The translations under genes and the position numbers were made by a program. A stretch of 64,000 nucleotides of DNA, taken from the NCBI GenBank assembly GCA_003991915.1, contig RQTK01000012.1, forward strand, positions 180,404-244,403, written 5' to 3'. The notes beneath the pieces were generated by a model. The model was given only the letters and a program-made list of their open reading frames with translations. It was not told where the DNA came from and did not search any database. The DNA is from Elysia chlorotica. Taxonomy: Eukaryota > Mollusca > Gastropoda > Plakobranchidae. Numbering within the stretch: the first letter of the stretch is position 1; the number at the start of each line of letters is the position of its first letter. Positions 46,001 to 58,900 of this stretch are shown one piece after another.

Positions 46001-49000
46001 CAAGATCTTTAATTAATGTTTGTTGCCTGTTCCCCAGTGTACCATCAGCGGATCCCGTAGCTCCACCCCTGCTTTGGGTGAATTTATGTCGAGATCTTTA
46101 ATTAATGTTTGTTGCCTGTTCCCCAGTGTACCATCAGCGGATCCCGTAGCTCCACCCCTGCTTTTGGGTGAATTTATGTCGAGATCTTTAATTAATGTTT
46201 GTTGCCTGTTCCCCAGTGTACCATCAGCGGATCCCGTAGCTCCACCCCTGCTTTTGGGTGAATTTATGTCAAGATCTTTAATTAATGTTTGTTGCCTGTT
46301 CCCCAGTGTACCATCAGCGGATCCCGTAGCTCCACCCCTGCTTTTGGGTGAATTTATGTCCAGATCTTTAATTAATGTTTGTTGCCTGTTCCCCAGTGTA
46401 CCATCAGCGGATCCCGTAGCTCCACCCCTGCCAGCAGCTGCGGCCACAACAAATACACCAGGAGGTGAGTTCAGTACACGGACACTAGCATCACCACCTG
46501 GGCCACACCAACAGCTGGTGCTAGGCTGCAAATAGCATTTACATCAGGCTGCAGTGAGTGGCCTCAGACTTTTGAAAAAGCTTGTGGGGTCGAATTTCAC
46601 ATCCACTGAGCTTGGAATGTTGAAGTAACTTTTTTCTACTTGTGGGTTAAATTTCATGTCAGGTGATGATTATTGCCAAGAATAAATTGTTTGCACCTTT
46701 TTTATGCAATTGTAATTTTTAGTTTATTAGGCTAGAGTTACAAACCAATGAATGGCTGTTGTCCTTTCTTATACAATTTGAAAGGCATTTCCTTTCAATT
46801 TCATCAAAGCTGTTCCTGCTCATGTTAATATTTCTGTCTTGTTCTGTATCCCTAGAATGGCATTACCTTGTTGTATGAGAAGGATTGAGGCTTGACTTAG
46901 AAAGTCTCTATGTGAATTTTGTGACTGAACAGACAGAAATTCCTTAAAGGAATGTTTACTTTAAATTGTGATCCTGCATCTATCTTCGTAAGTTGGTTTC
47001 TTTTTTCTTTTCTGTTAGGACCCATGCATTTTTACTTTCTCAACAGAGTATTATATAGCGATGTACACATACACGTCGGACGAGCCGAGTGACCTTACAT
47101 TTAACGAGGGTGACATGGTCTATGTGACGGCCACAACCGGAGACTGGTGGACAGGATCTATCAGCGATCAGGGCAAGTCGGGGATCTTCCCAGCCAACTA
47201 TGTCAAAAAACTAGAAATACAGGTAAAAACTAGTGCTTTATAGTAGTGAAGCATGGTCCTACTTATCATGTACAAAGTTATTTGCTTTTTGGTATTTTTC
47301 TGTTGCTTTTATTTCTTTTTTTTTTTAAACTGTAAGCTCATTAAATGGGGCTTTGAGGATCTTTTTTTTTTTTTTTGTTTCTTTGTTTCATGTCTTGATT
47401 ATTTGTAAATTGCTTTTACAGAGGTGCCAAACAATATCGCACAAAGTTTGATAAAGAGACCTTTCCTGATTGAAATAGGGGAAACGTTGAGAAATGGTGG
47501 AAATGGAGCAAAGACAAAATATTATATGCAAACTTAAGTTGTTTAGATATTCTTTATTTTGAAGATTGTAACCTATCAGTTGGGGGATGAATGGCTCTCC
47601 TAGTTTAACATTGCTATTTTTTTTATTATTGGTAATTGTTTATTTTTATACAATGAGATATTTTGTAAATATTTTTCATTGAGTTGAATTTTGTCCCATA
47701 GACGCCAAACACATCCAGTTTGGGGGTTGAGGGCAAAGTTTACAATGTATTTTTTCCATGTGCCATCAGTACCTCTAGCTTAAACTTGTTGCATGAGAAT
47801 GTTTTCATGCTTAACACCAAGCTACTTACTTGACCATGTGTTTCTTTGGTTACTTGTGTATGATCCCTCTAGTTGTCTCTGCTGTTCAGTGAAATTTGGT
47901 ATTGGTTGTGTTTTTAGTGAACTATCTTAGTCTCTCTTTTTCTCAGCCAAGCCAGCCCACTGTTATGCAATATCAAAAAGCAATGGATGTGTTAGGTGAG
48001 TTTGATGACATATTTTCTGGACCACCACAATCAAAAGCATCAGGAGAGTTGGAGGCTAAAAAAGCCCTAGATTTCAACACAATAATGCAGTCGTCCATAG
48101 GTCTGGACTCGCCCCAGTCAGCCACCTCTGTAGGCAAGAAAGCGATGGCATTCACCGACATAATGCAAAGCTCAATGCTCACGACTAAAGAATCACCCTC
48201 TCAACCCAGCTCGGCATCAGCCATGCAAACTGAATCAAGTCTCAGTGCAAGCAGTTCAAGGGTAAACAAAGGTGGGAATACCTCTGAAGATCCTTTTGCT
48301 GATTTTGGGTCTCTGATGAGTTCAGCCACAGTCCAAAATGAAAAGAAACAACAGGAAGATCCTTTTAGCAACGCGGACGGAGACCTTTTTGGAAAGGGAA
48401 ATGCTTTTGATAATCCTGGTGCAGAGTCATTTGATAGAACCACTCTTGGGTTCAGCAGCGATCCTTTTGGCAATGAAGATCCGTTTCCCAGTCCGTCGGA
48501 TGCGACTGGATCCTCTATGGAGACGACGACGCCTTCTCTTCTCGATGGAGCCACAGGTTCCCCTGCTGTTGGAGGATCAGGCTTGGCAGAGAAGGATGCT
48601 TCTCTCAACAGCCCACAGGAACAGAAAACTTTACTCGGGCAACTCTCCGCCATTGGTCCAAGTGGTAGAACTTCCACCTCAGGCTTGGGTGGTTTTGCTT
48701 TAGATCTTGGCTCAAGCACGGGAAGTGCGCCGTCAACACCAGGAAAGCTTGGTGGCCTTGATAGTGACATGATGGATGATGTTTACGAGAACTTTGGTAC
48801 CGTGGACGTTGCCAGGCCAGCAGATGAGGAAGATATTTACCTGAACTTGGACGAGGGTAATACTGGAGGCCCAGGCCTGTTGAGTGGAGGGGCATCAGGT
48901 GACGCGCTGGGCAGCTTTGGTCCAGGTTTTGGCAGTTCTAATCAGGTCTCCCAGGACCCTTTTGGAGATTTCGGCAGCTTTGACTTGGATGTCACAAATC

Positions 49001-49879
49001 TGTCTCAGGGCGCTTCAGTGCCATCAAATGAAAGCAAAAATGTAAGGAAGAAGATGATTTTCTATTGCAGCTCAACCCTCCACTCCCTTACCTCTCCATC
49101 AAACCTCTTTTGTTTATATTCATTACTTAGAGAGATAGGGACAAATCTTGTTTAGCATGTGAGGAGAAAAAACATCTTTATCGGAGTAATATGCACAAGG
49201 CATTGTGCAATTGAAAATGTACAGGGTTTTCTGTTTTTCGCCTCCATGCACAGGTTGCTTTCATTTTTATGTTATATATATGTATAATGTATTCAAACAA
49301 AAGGTATAGAATTGTACTACATACTAGATTGAGATACTTGCAGTTGCAAACAGGTTATCATTCAGGGTATATAGACCTGGTAATTCATATTTAAGCACTG
49401 TTCAGTATTCTTTTAGTGGTGTAGAATTTTTATAAAAGTAATCTTTCACAGGCTGAATGAAGAAAATAATGTAATGCATAAACATTAACAGTATTTTATA
49501 TTTTTTTTAACCATTGCTCGCTAAACTACCTCAGGCCAACCTGCCACCAAGGAAATGTGTATGCCTTTTTTAATTGATGGTTCTATACCCGAGTTGACAC
49601 TTGCCTGTTCAGAGTAGCTCAGTTGTTTTCTTATGCGTTTTTAGGGTTCTTTTTTTCTAAATTTTTAATTCATTATTCTCAGTAGAACACAGATTTCACC
49701 ACATCTTTAATTTTGTATGTATTTGACTATACATTAAGTATTTTTTTCTTTCCTTTTTTTTGTGCCCGTTTTTTATTTAAAAATTGATCTCACCTTCTAT
49801 AAGACATATTCTCCTTAAGTTGTACACCACCCGCTCTCTCTCTCTCACCTTCCATAAGTCACATTCCCCTTGTTATACA

Positions 49880-49947
<68 letters not shown>

Positions 49948-52900
49948 GTGTGTGTGTGCCGATTTTGTCCTAGTGGGCTTGTGACTGGTTGAGTCAGTGT
50001 CAGTATTAAATGTGGTCGGGTGAGACAAGAGTCCAAGTCTCATTACTCTGTCTAGGGTGTGGCAGCACATAAAATTGTCTGTCAGTCTTGGGGCCCATCC
50101 ACAATATAGCCTATACAGTGCTGACGTTGCACGTTAAACCAACTCATCTTAACTCGACCTACTCTCTCTCTTCTTCAATCAATGTTCCTTTGACTGTTTG
50201 CGCTTTTACTTTTGATCACTTTTTTCTTCCTTCATGGCTTGCATTTCTTTTCAAACAGCATTCTCTCATCCCTCATCTCTAGTTCTCTTTACACTCTCTG
50301 TAATCCTCCCTCTCCCTATACTTGATAGATATGCCCCCCCTGCTTCCATTATTTGAATGTTTTAGAATAGTTGATGTAACTTATAATACGCACATGCAAT
50401 TACGTAAGAAACAAATCTTTAACGAAGTGTGTGTCCCCTGTGTTTTTCCCTCCCTCCATTATGACTTGCTGATGTGTTTTTGTGTTGTTGTTTTTTCTAT
50501 AATCAATTGATTTTCTTTGTTTGAAGTGAGGAACAATGGCTCTATATAGTCAATTCAAGTGTTGAGAATTTACTGGTTTCTTTGTTATACACTTGAGTAG
50601 GACTTTAAGATATTTTTAGGTATGACACATTGATGTAAGATGGTTTTGCTGAGCAGCATCAAAGTTTGCATTGACATGGAACTGATACTTGCATGTGTGG
50701 CTACTTTGCTCCCCCACCCCTACCCTCATATGCTATTCCTATGTTGTTTTTCATTATATTTTTTTAGCTCTAGCTGATTTAAAACTAATGCAAAGTACAG
50801 GTACACATAACCAATCATTATCCACAAACGGTTGTTGTTGTTAGTTCAAATATTTTTATTTAATCTGGCTCACATCCGAAAATTTAATTATTATACTTTC
50901 TAAACTGTACATCCATTTTAACTTAAGGTCTGTTTGTTTCCTTAATGTATTTGTAGTTTGTGGATTTAATTGAAGATGTAATCCTAATTGTTAGTTTTTA
51001 GTTCATTTCTGGGAGTAATTGCTATTTTGGTAGAATTAAAATGGTTATATTTTTATCATAGATAAAGTAATAAAAGCCGTGATAGAAAAAGATTATTGGA
51101 GCAGAATTGTTCAGATTTACTACAGCCTTACTGCTTTTGATGTTCTTGTTTTTATATTTAGGATGACAAATAAGGAAACTACTTTTTTTTAGGATGCTAA
51201 TATTTTGTCCAAATTTATTAGGATAATCCAAATCCAATAAACTTAATTGAAAAGATTCATAATTTACTTTTACGTGCGTTGTATTATAAAAATTTAAGTT
51301 TTTAAATAAGCTGCTAGTAGTTTTTCTTTTTCACATTGTTCTCAATACACCATGTTCTTAATTTTTTATCTTTTCTTTTTCCTTTCATGTCATCACAGCC
51401 GGAACAGAAAAATACAACACTGAAGAAACCTGGTGAGTTGATGGGTTTTTTTTATCTTCTTTGCTTTCATTTCTCTCAGTCACTATCTTAACCCACACAA
51501 TGTGGTCTATAAAAACTTCTTAAGGTTGATTTTTAGCCACCTGGGCCCGCATTCAACTCTACACTACCTTAGTACGTTTTATCGTATGGATTTCTCAGCG
51601 CACTAAGTTTGATGCAACCAGTACATTCTTTTATTAAACTCGTCTTAATCGCTAAGTTAGATATATCCTGTCGCACAGCTGTTAAGACAAAAACGTAGCC
51701 AATCAGCGCATTGCACTTTCTTATATCTCAGCGCACCATAAAGGCAACAAATGCACCAATTTGGTCGTCATCTTCAATACCTCTTGACTCAATTTTCAGA
51801 ATAGGCCATATAAAATAAACCGATAAGTTTACATACAAGTTTTTTTAGTCTCCCAAAAACTTATTTGATGCATTAAACATTACAGAATGGTATTCTTTTG
51901 ATATTTCCAATCGAGTACATTTGCATCTTCTACTGCCGCAAGCATGAGCCTAGATCTACATCTAAACTTGTGTGAAGATCTATATCTAGCATTATTATTA
52001 ATGAGAAACTAGTATCATTACCTTAGTTTAGCTACTAGAAAGTAAATTCACCCACAATTTGGGAAGCCTAGATCTAATGTAGCGTGTGAATGTGTGTGCA
52101 GTATTTGAGTTGTGTGTCTGGAGGTCACGCTGGGTCAGCGGAAATGTCTGTTGGCTTAGCCTAGCTTAACGTAACTAAAAGAGCGTCGTAAAAACAGTTG
52201 TAGCAGTTACGATTTTTTCTTAGCGTAGTTACATTGAAAAATAATCGTGAGAGTTGTATACGGGTTCTGGTGTTTACGGTAGGGATTTATAAAGATGGGT
52301 CAGTGAGGAATAAAGAAAAGATTCAAATCATGAAACAACAGCTTTGATGATCATGATGAATTTTTTTTTTTTTTATTATTTGCTGTTTTGTTTTGTTTTG
52401 GTAGTTTTATTATACTTTGTTTACAAATTCAAAATGTTACTGTTAAAAATCATGCTTCTGAAAGTATTTATGTGATCCCTGATTAACTGCCAGAAATTGC
52501 GCGGGTGATTGCTCCGTACTCCGCCACTGGCACGGGCCAGCTGAGTCTGGAGACCGGCAACTTGATCAACGTGAGACAGAAGAGTCCCCGCGGCTGGTGG
52601 GAGGGAGAGCTGCAGGTACGCGCTACACGCTACACCTCACTTTGGAAGACTGCAGTAGAGCTAGTTCTAGTCTAGTTTAAATCTCTGTGTGTATTTATGT
52701 GTGTTTTTCAAGCACCAAATATTGCCAAATCTCAGAAAATGTACAGAAAGAGCAACGTTAATCATATTGAGTCCATACAGCTAGTGGGAGGGAGGCAGTG
52801 AGTGAGTTGATTTCTGAAAGTCCAACATCATCAGCAAGGCTGTATCATGTAAAAGTCCCAAGAAAAAAGTCTCACAATTTTGAAGTGCTGCCGCACAGAG

Positions 52901-55900
52901 ATAGTGTGGGGATATCAGGACTCCTTTCTTACCCTGCTATATTACACCATAAGTTTTGTCATTGGCTTTGAACTGGGGTCCTCCTCTGATTGGAGGCCAA
53001 CTCTCTACTACTAGTGCCTGTACACTTGTCTTGTGAAGAAGACTTGTCTAAGCTATTGGTGATACAGTTTATGCTTGTTGCTGAGTGGTACTGTGTTTTG
53101 GTTCCTAGGTGAGAGGCCAGAAGAAGAAGATCGGCTGGTTCCCTGCGAACTACGTGAAGCTGCTGGGAAGCTCGAGTGCCAGGTCGACCCCGGAGCCAAC
53201 AGCGGCCTCCATGCTGGCAGTAAGCTCAAACTTGTACTATTACGTGATTTGTCGAGTCAAGATGCCTTCATAGAATTCTCTGGGGAAATTTCGATATACA
53301 TGAATATTATTTTTATTTCCTTTATTTGTTGTTCTAGGTGTAAAACAACCACATGAAAGAAAAACTGAACCTCAGAACTTCATATTGGACATAATTGTGT
53401 ACAACTGTGTTTGTTTTGCATCTGAAATGTGACAAAGTAAAATAAATTGAACTGTTTTGGTTCTTACTAAAGCTAAACACAATTGAGGAATTTTTTCAGA
53501 AAATTAAAAATTATAGTGAATTTAGAATTGTAAGTTTTTCATTTCGATGTAAAAAAAAAAATGTTTTTAATCTGGAAATGGCAAATTTTGAAGTGATACA
53601 AAGTTCTGTTGAAGCCAAACTTATTTGCTGTTGCTCGGTGTTCCAGGTTGGAGGTGGTCAGGGCAGTCGATCGGCCACGCCACAGAGCATCGCCAGTCAG
53701 GAGGGAGTCATGGGCATCAACCAAGGTACTCCACCTGCACTTAGACAGGCAAACAAACACATGTGAAACAGTGCAACAACACTATTTTTCAGATAACTTC
53801 ATGGGCTTGTCTTATTTTGTCACAACTTATTACAATCTACTAGACCCTCCTCTTTACGACATAAATGCGGAAATCCGCATTATTCCGTATTTTGTGGAAA
53901 TTTTTTTTTTTACTGCAGAAAAAAAATAGAACTAAAAAAAGTAAGTGATTGGGTCTGTGTCAGTATAATGTGACCGGCTGATACAGGAGGCATAGTATCC
54001 CCTCACTTTCTCGTGTGGGGCAGCACATAAAATTGTCAGACGTCAGTCTTGGGGTCTGTCCACAATGTAGTCTCAATAGTGCTGAAATTGGATGTCAAAA
54101 CAATTCAACTCCTTAGTACTAAGATACCCTATATACATCAAATTTATTATTGTCTGTGATACAAGCCACCTTTTAGTGTGTTTGTAAGAATTACTACACG
54201 TAGCACTCGCATACAATGAAATTGTAGATATCTTTCAGTTTCATTGAGCTAGAACTCATTCTAAAACTTTTCATGAAATGAACAAAAAATGTTGTCTCAC
54301 TTTTTAAACACTAACAGTATATTGTTTATGTTTCCCCCTGTGCGTCCAGTGGAGACGGTGATAGCGCTGTACGCCTACGCTGCCCAGAACGACGACGAGC
54401 TGACCTTCCAGAAGGACGCGGTGATCACGGTGCTGAGCCGAGACAACCCAGACTGGTGGAGCGGTCAGATCGACGGGCAGACGGGCGTGTTTCCATCAAA
54501 CTACGTCACGCCCAACCCAAACTCCAGCTCGTGTGAGTACACTCCTCTCTCCTGGCATTAGTTCATTTACAGTGGATGATTTAACGGGGGTCAATCCCTG
54601 GTGCTTAGTTACTTTTTTTTCTTTCATTATCTCGTGCATTCTCTGTTTAGCTATTTTCAGTTCACTGTTACTTCAGTGTTGCCCTTCAATCAAAACGTTC
54701 TAGATCATAGACATAGTTTTGTTATTAACTAAGAATATATCTGGTTGAAAACAACTTCATGTTTTTATAAGATAATGCTACACCAGAAAAGCTGGAACTA
54801 ACAATTAAAAGTTTCTCATGATCCATACGTTTTTTTTCATTCTACTAATTGACATGGTTACTGTCGATTGAAACAACAAGGGGTGCTTGCTTTTGTTTTA
54901 GTGATCTTGCAAGCTTGTAGTGTGTTTTATGACATGCTCGTGTATACATGATCCACCTTCTATCAGTGTTGAGCAGCTCACAGAGCTTATAGTGTGTTTT
55001 ATGACATGCTCGTGTATACATGATCCATCTTCTATCAGTGTTGAGCAGCTCACAGAGCTTATAGTGTGTTTTATGACATGCTCGTGTATACATGATCCAT
55101 CTTCTATCAGTGTTGAGCAGCTCACAGAGCTTATAGTGTGTTTTATGACATGCTCGTGTATACATGATCCATCTTCTATCAGTGTTGAGCAGCTCACAGA
55201 GCGTGTAGTGTGTTTTATGACATGCTCGTGTATACATGATCCATCTTCTATCAGTGTTGAGCAGCTCACAGAGCGTATAGTGCCTGTGCACAGCACACCC
55301 AAACAGGCCTCTGAGAGCAACCAAAGAGGTAAATAGCTCACACCCTTTAACTATCGCTAGTCACCACACAATAACAAAAAATGGCCCTATAAAATAATAA
55401 AAAAATGCTCTATTTTTTTAAAACTTAAACTGCCTATGAAATTTGCAAAACGTATTGAAAATACGTCATTTGAGTAAAATTGTTGTAAATTCCTGTTTAT
55501 AAATCCTGGTAATAACCGAAATAGGCAGTTTAAGTGCAAAACAAAATGGAGCTTACTGCGTCTGTGTGCTGTGCTCGGTGGTGGTGTGGGGTGCTAAGGT
55601 GTGGAGGCTGTGAGCTTGCTGTAACCAACCGTGTCTCCCTCTATCTATCTCCAGGACAGCAAGGTTTCAGCTGAGCACCGCACCCTGCACCGCACCGCAC
55701 CGCACCGCACTGCACACTTAGACGTTCCCTGATCACCCAGCACATCAGCAGTAGCAGCAGGAGTCAGCGAGCCAAAAATTGTTCTCCAAATGGAAACCTT
55801 TGTTTTACTTCGTATATGTCTGTAGCTTTAATTCTTAAATGGACAGATGCTGTTGTGTCTTTAAATAGTACTCTGTTAATCAGTAAATGCTTTTTGGGAA

Positions 55901-58900
55901 GAGTTTTAAGGAATAAATGTAGTCAGAACTTGTATGCTCTGATGGGTATTTAAAAATATCTTGTTCAAAATATAGCTCTACTGGCATCCATGTACTTGTT
56001 GATGCCAATTTATGCCAAAGTTGTCAATACGTTTTTATGAAAAAAATGGGATGAAACTTTCAGTTTGAAATGATCATCTATCAATATTTTCTTTCAGAAA
56101 ACAGTACATATATATAATATGTACACAGTCATTGGCTGTTGGTATTTATGTTAAGTGTATTAACTTAGGGAAAGTCACTGACTTTTGTACGTTTTGGTAG
56201 TTTTCTCCACCCTCTCCCCCATTGTAAAATGTATGACTCAATAACGTGCCAAAGTTTTTTTGTTTTCCACCACCTGAAAAAAGAAATTTAACTGTTCAAA
56301 CTGCAGTAAAACTTTGATCATTTTCTCTTTTAATCTAGGAGATCAAATATGTTCACAATTCTATTTAGACCTTTCAGGCTAGTTAGGAACAAGTTGTTTA
56401 AACTGTAGACAATGGACTTGTCATTTGAACCCTCAATACATTTATTGTAACTTAGTGTCTTCCTACTTTGAGTTTCTTTACTAAAGACCCTCAACTTTAA
56501 TGTTTATGTAATATAACATATTTCTCTTCCAATTGAAAAATTTAAGTTGGTTTTCTGTGAAGCTGAATATTGCAATTTGTTGAGGTCTAAGTATTTATTT
56601 TTCTTGTTTTTTCCCCCCTTTTAACCATTCCTCTTTGTATCTGGTGTGAATGAGTTAAAAGCTCCTTGGATGAACAGCCTCATGTTTCTTTAAAAGATAA
56701 TGTGACCAACGATAGAGATTAGCTCAAAAAAATGTCCATCCTAAGTAGAAGGGATAAGCTATCAAGTTTCTTTAAAAGACAATTTTTTTAGGATTGTCTC
56801 ACTTGTTTTAGTAGTTGCGATAAAAAGGTAGTTTTATTCTTTCCTGAAATAATACTCAATTTTGCGTCTTTTTTTTTTAATGGGTAATAAACACAGATTA
56901 ATAAACATTTGATCTGTACAAGGGTATATATGCATTACGTTAACATTGCCTAAGGGGCAAGTTGTGTTGTAGCAATAACTTTCTGTAAAAGTCAGCTTCA
57001 TAGTTTGTTTTGTTGTGAAAATTATAACATGTGTAATTTTTATGATTATCATTAAGCTTAATAAGACTAGGTTTTTGCACCCAAAATTGCAACTGTATAG
57101 ACTGTCAACTTTTCCTTTATGGAATTTAGCCAATTATACCTGATCAGCACAGCTTCATCTAGTTGAGATTTTGTTTCAGTGGACAATTATTTAGTACATC
57201 CTATCGGCATTTTAGGTATGAAGGGATTGGATACTTTTATACCATGCGTTTTTGTAGTCAATCAAACTGCTCAGAAATTGATTAAATATGTGTGATTATT
57301 AGGAAATTAACTTGACTAATGTATTGCAACTTCGTACTTAAACTTACAATCAATCTGAGATATACCTTTGGTGTTAGCTTACCAGTTGCATTGTAGAATG
57401 CAGCTTGTTTTTATCGCTGTACTTTTAGTACGATTAATCTACTATTACTACATGTCCAAAATGGTGTTCTATTTCTTCCTATATTAAGAAACAAGTATTA
57501 ATTTTACCCTCATTTCATTGCAATGCAGGCAGAGAATTCTCAAAAGTATTGGTTGCTTCACACTGCCACTTACCTGCTGTTCTAAAACAACTTTTTTTTT
57601 TAATTGCAACAAAACCTTTTTTCCTCCATTTTTAATCCCCCTCCAGAGAATCCATTCCCCTCCCCCTCCCCCCTTTTCTGATTATGTACAATTGTGTTCT
57701 TTATATACATGTTTAATAACTTTAAAGGAGTAGAAGGAAAAGCAGATTTTAAATTAATTAAATCATGCTATTTTCATAGGATCTATGAAAACTGCATATC
57801 ACAATCAAGTTTTATGTTAGTTGTAAGGAACAACTTGAACATTATGGAGGTATACTACACTGTAGATTTGGACAGCCTTTATCAGATACAAATATATAGG
57901 AATAGGAAATAACACAGGCGACTTATTCTCATTTTAAATTAAGAAAAAGCATAAAGTCTGTAGATCAGCTTTTTGACAACATTTTAAAAAGTTCAAATTT
58001 TTAAAACTTGTTCCCTCAGATTTTTAGGAAATAGATTTGCTTAGTCACTCCATAATGCACATAGAGAGTGAGAGAGTGAGGGTCAACCTTAACATTGCAT
58101 TTTAATTGCTCTTCTTAGTATTTTAATTTAAAGGATTTTTTTTTTATTTTACCACTTGAATTTTATTTCATTAAACAGGCCAAATAAACAAATTGTCTAC
58201 TTAAATATTGAGTTTCTGCACCTGCATTATACATTTTGCAATAGCTACTTATTCATGTTGCTAAACTTTAATAACGAAGTGCAATCTAGTTGTATTCAAC
58301 TGTGTGTAGCTAAGGTAGAAATTCACATTATCTTAACATATCTGGCTAGATGTGTGTTATATATAAACATTGTGCGACTTCTTTTGTTAATAATATTTGC
58401 CTTTTTTTTTTTTTGAGTAAACAAGTTCAGTAGCAGCTCTGTGAGTTATAATCTACTGATTGACTGCCTCTTTTGTACCTTAGTTTATTATTTAATAAAC
58501 GAATGTGGGTGAAACATAGAGATCCTTAATGCTCAAATGGATGATTTTTTATTATATGCAACTCGGTGTCTTTGGAAGTGTATGTTAGAGATTTTGTATT
58601 TTAATGTGCTATATGTTCTTGTCGCCAGCACAATTTTTAGTGCATGATTAAAACAAAAACTGCCAGCTTTATGATTGCTTTTGTTTTGTTTGTTTTTTTG
58701 TTTTTCAATTTGCTTTTGTTAGTGGCTTTATGGGGAAGTTTGACGGATTTTCCTTGATAAATCATCGATGTAATTTATTGAAACATCTTTCCCAAACACA
58801 TACTGTATGTGGATAGTCCTTGTGATGTTTTTCTGAGCTCCTTCATGAAAACACTGACATTGTGGTACATTTTTTTTTAATATCTAACTCTAAGTGGCCA

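Noticed and set aside
46013-46531. 172-codon minus-strand open frame
   Set aside because: It is the reverse reading of the 90-bp array; the plus strand carries the intersectin acceptors.
48201-48770. 189-codon minus-strand frame opposite the DPF-rich exon
   Set aside because: Shadow of the plus-strand coding exon, which has correct phases and motifs.
54845-55341. Two minus-strand open frames of about 150 codons
   Set aside because: A by-product of the 72-bp periodicity, which keeps all frames alike; no domain or splice logic on that strand.
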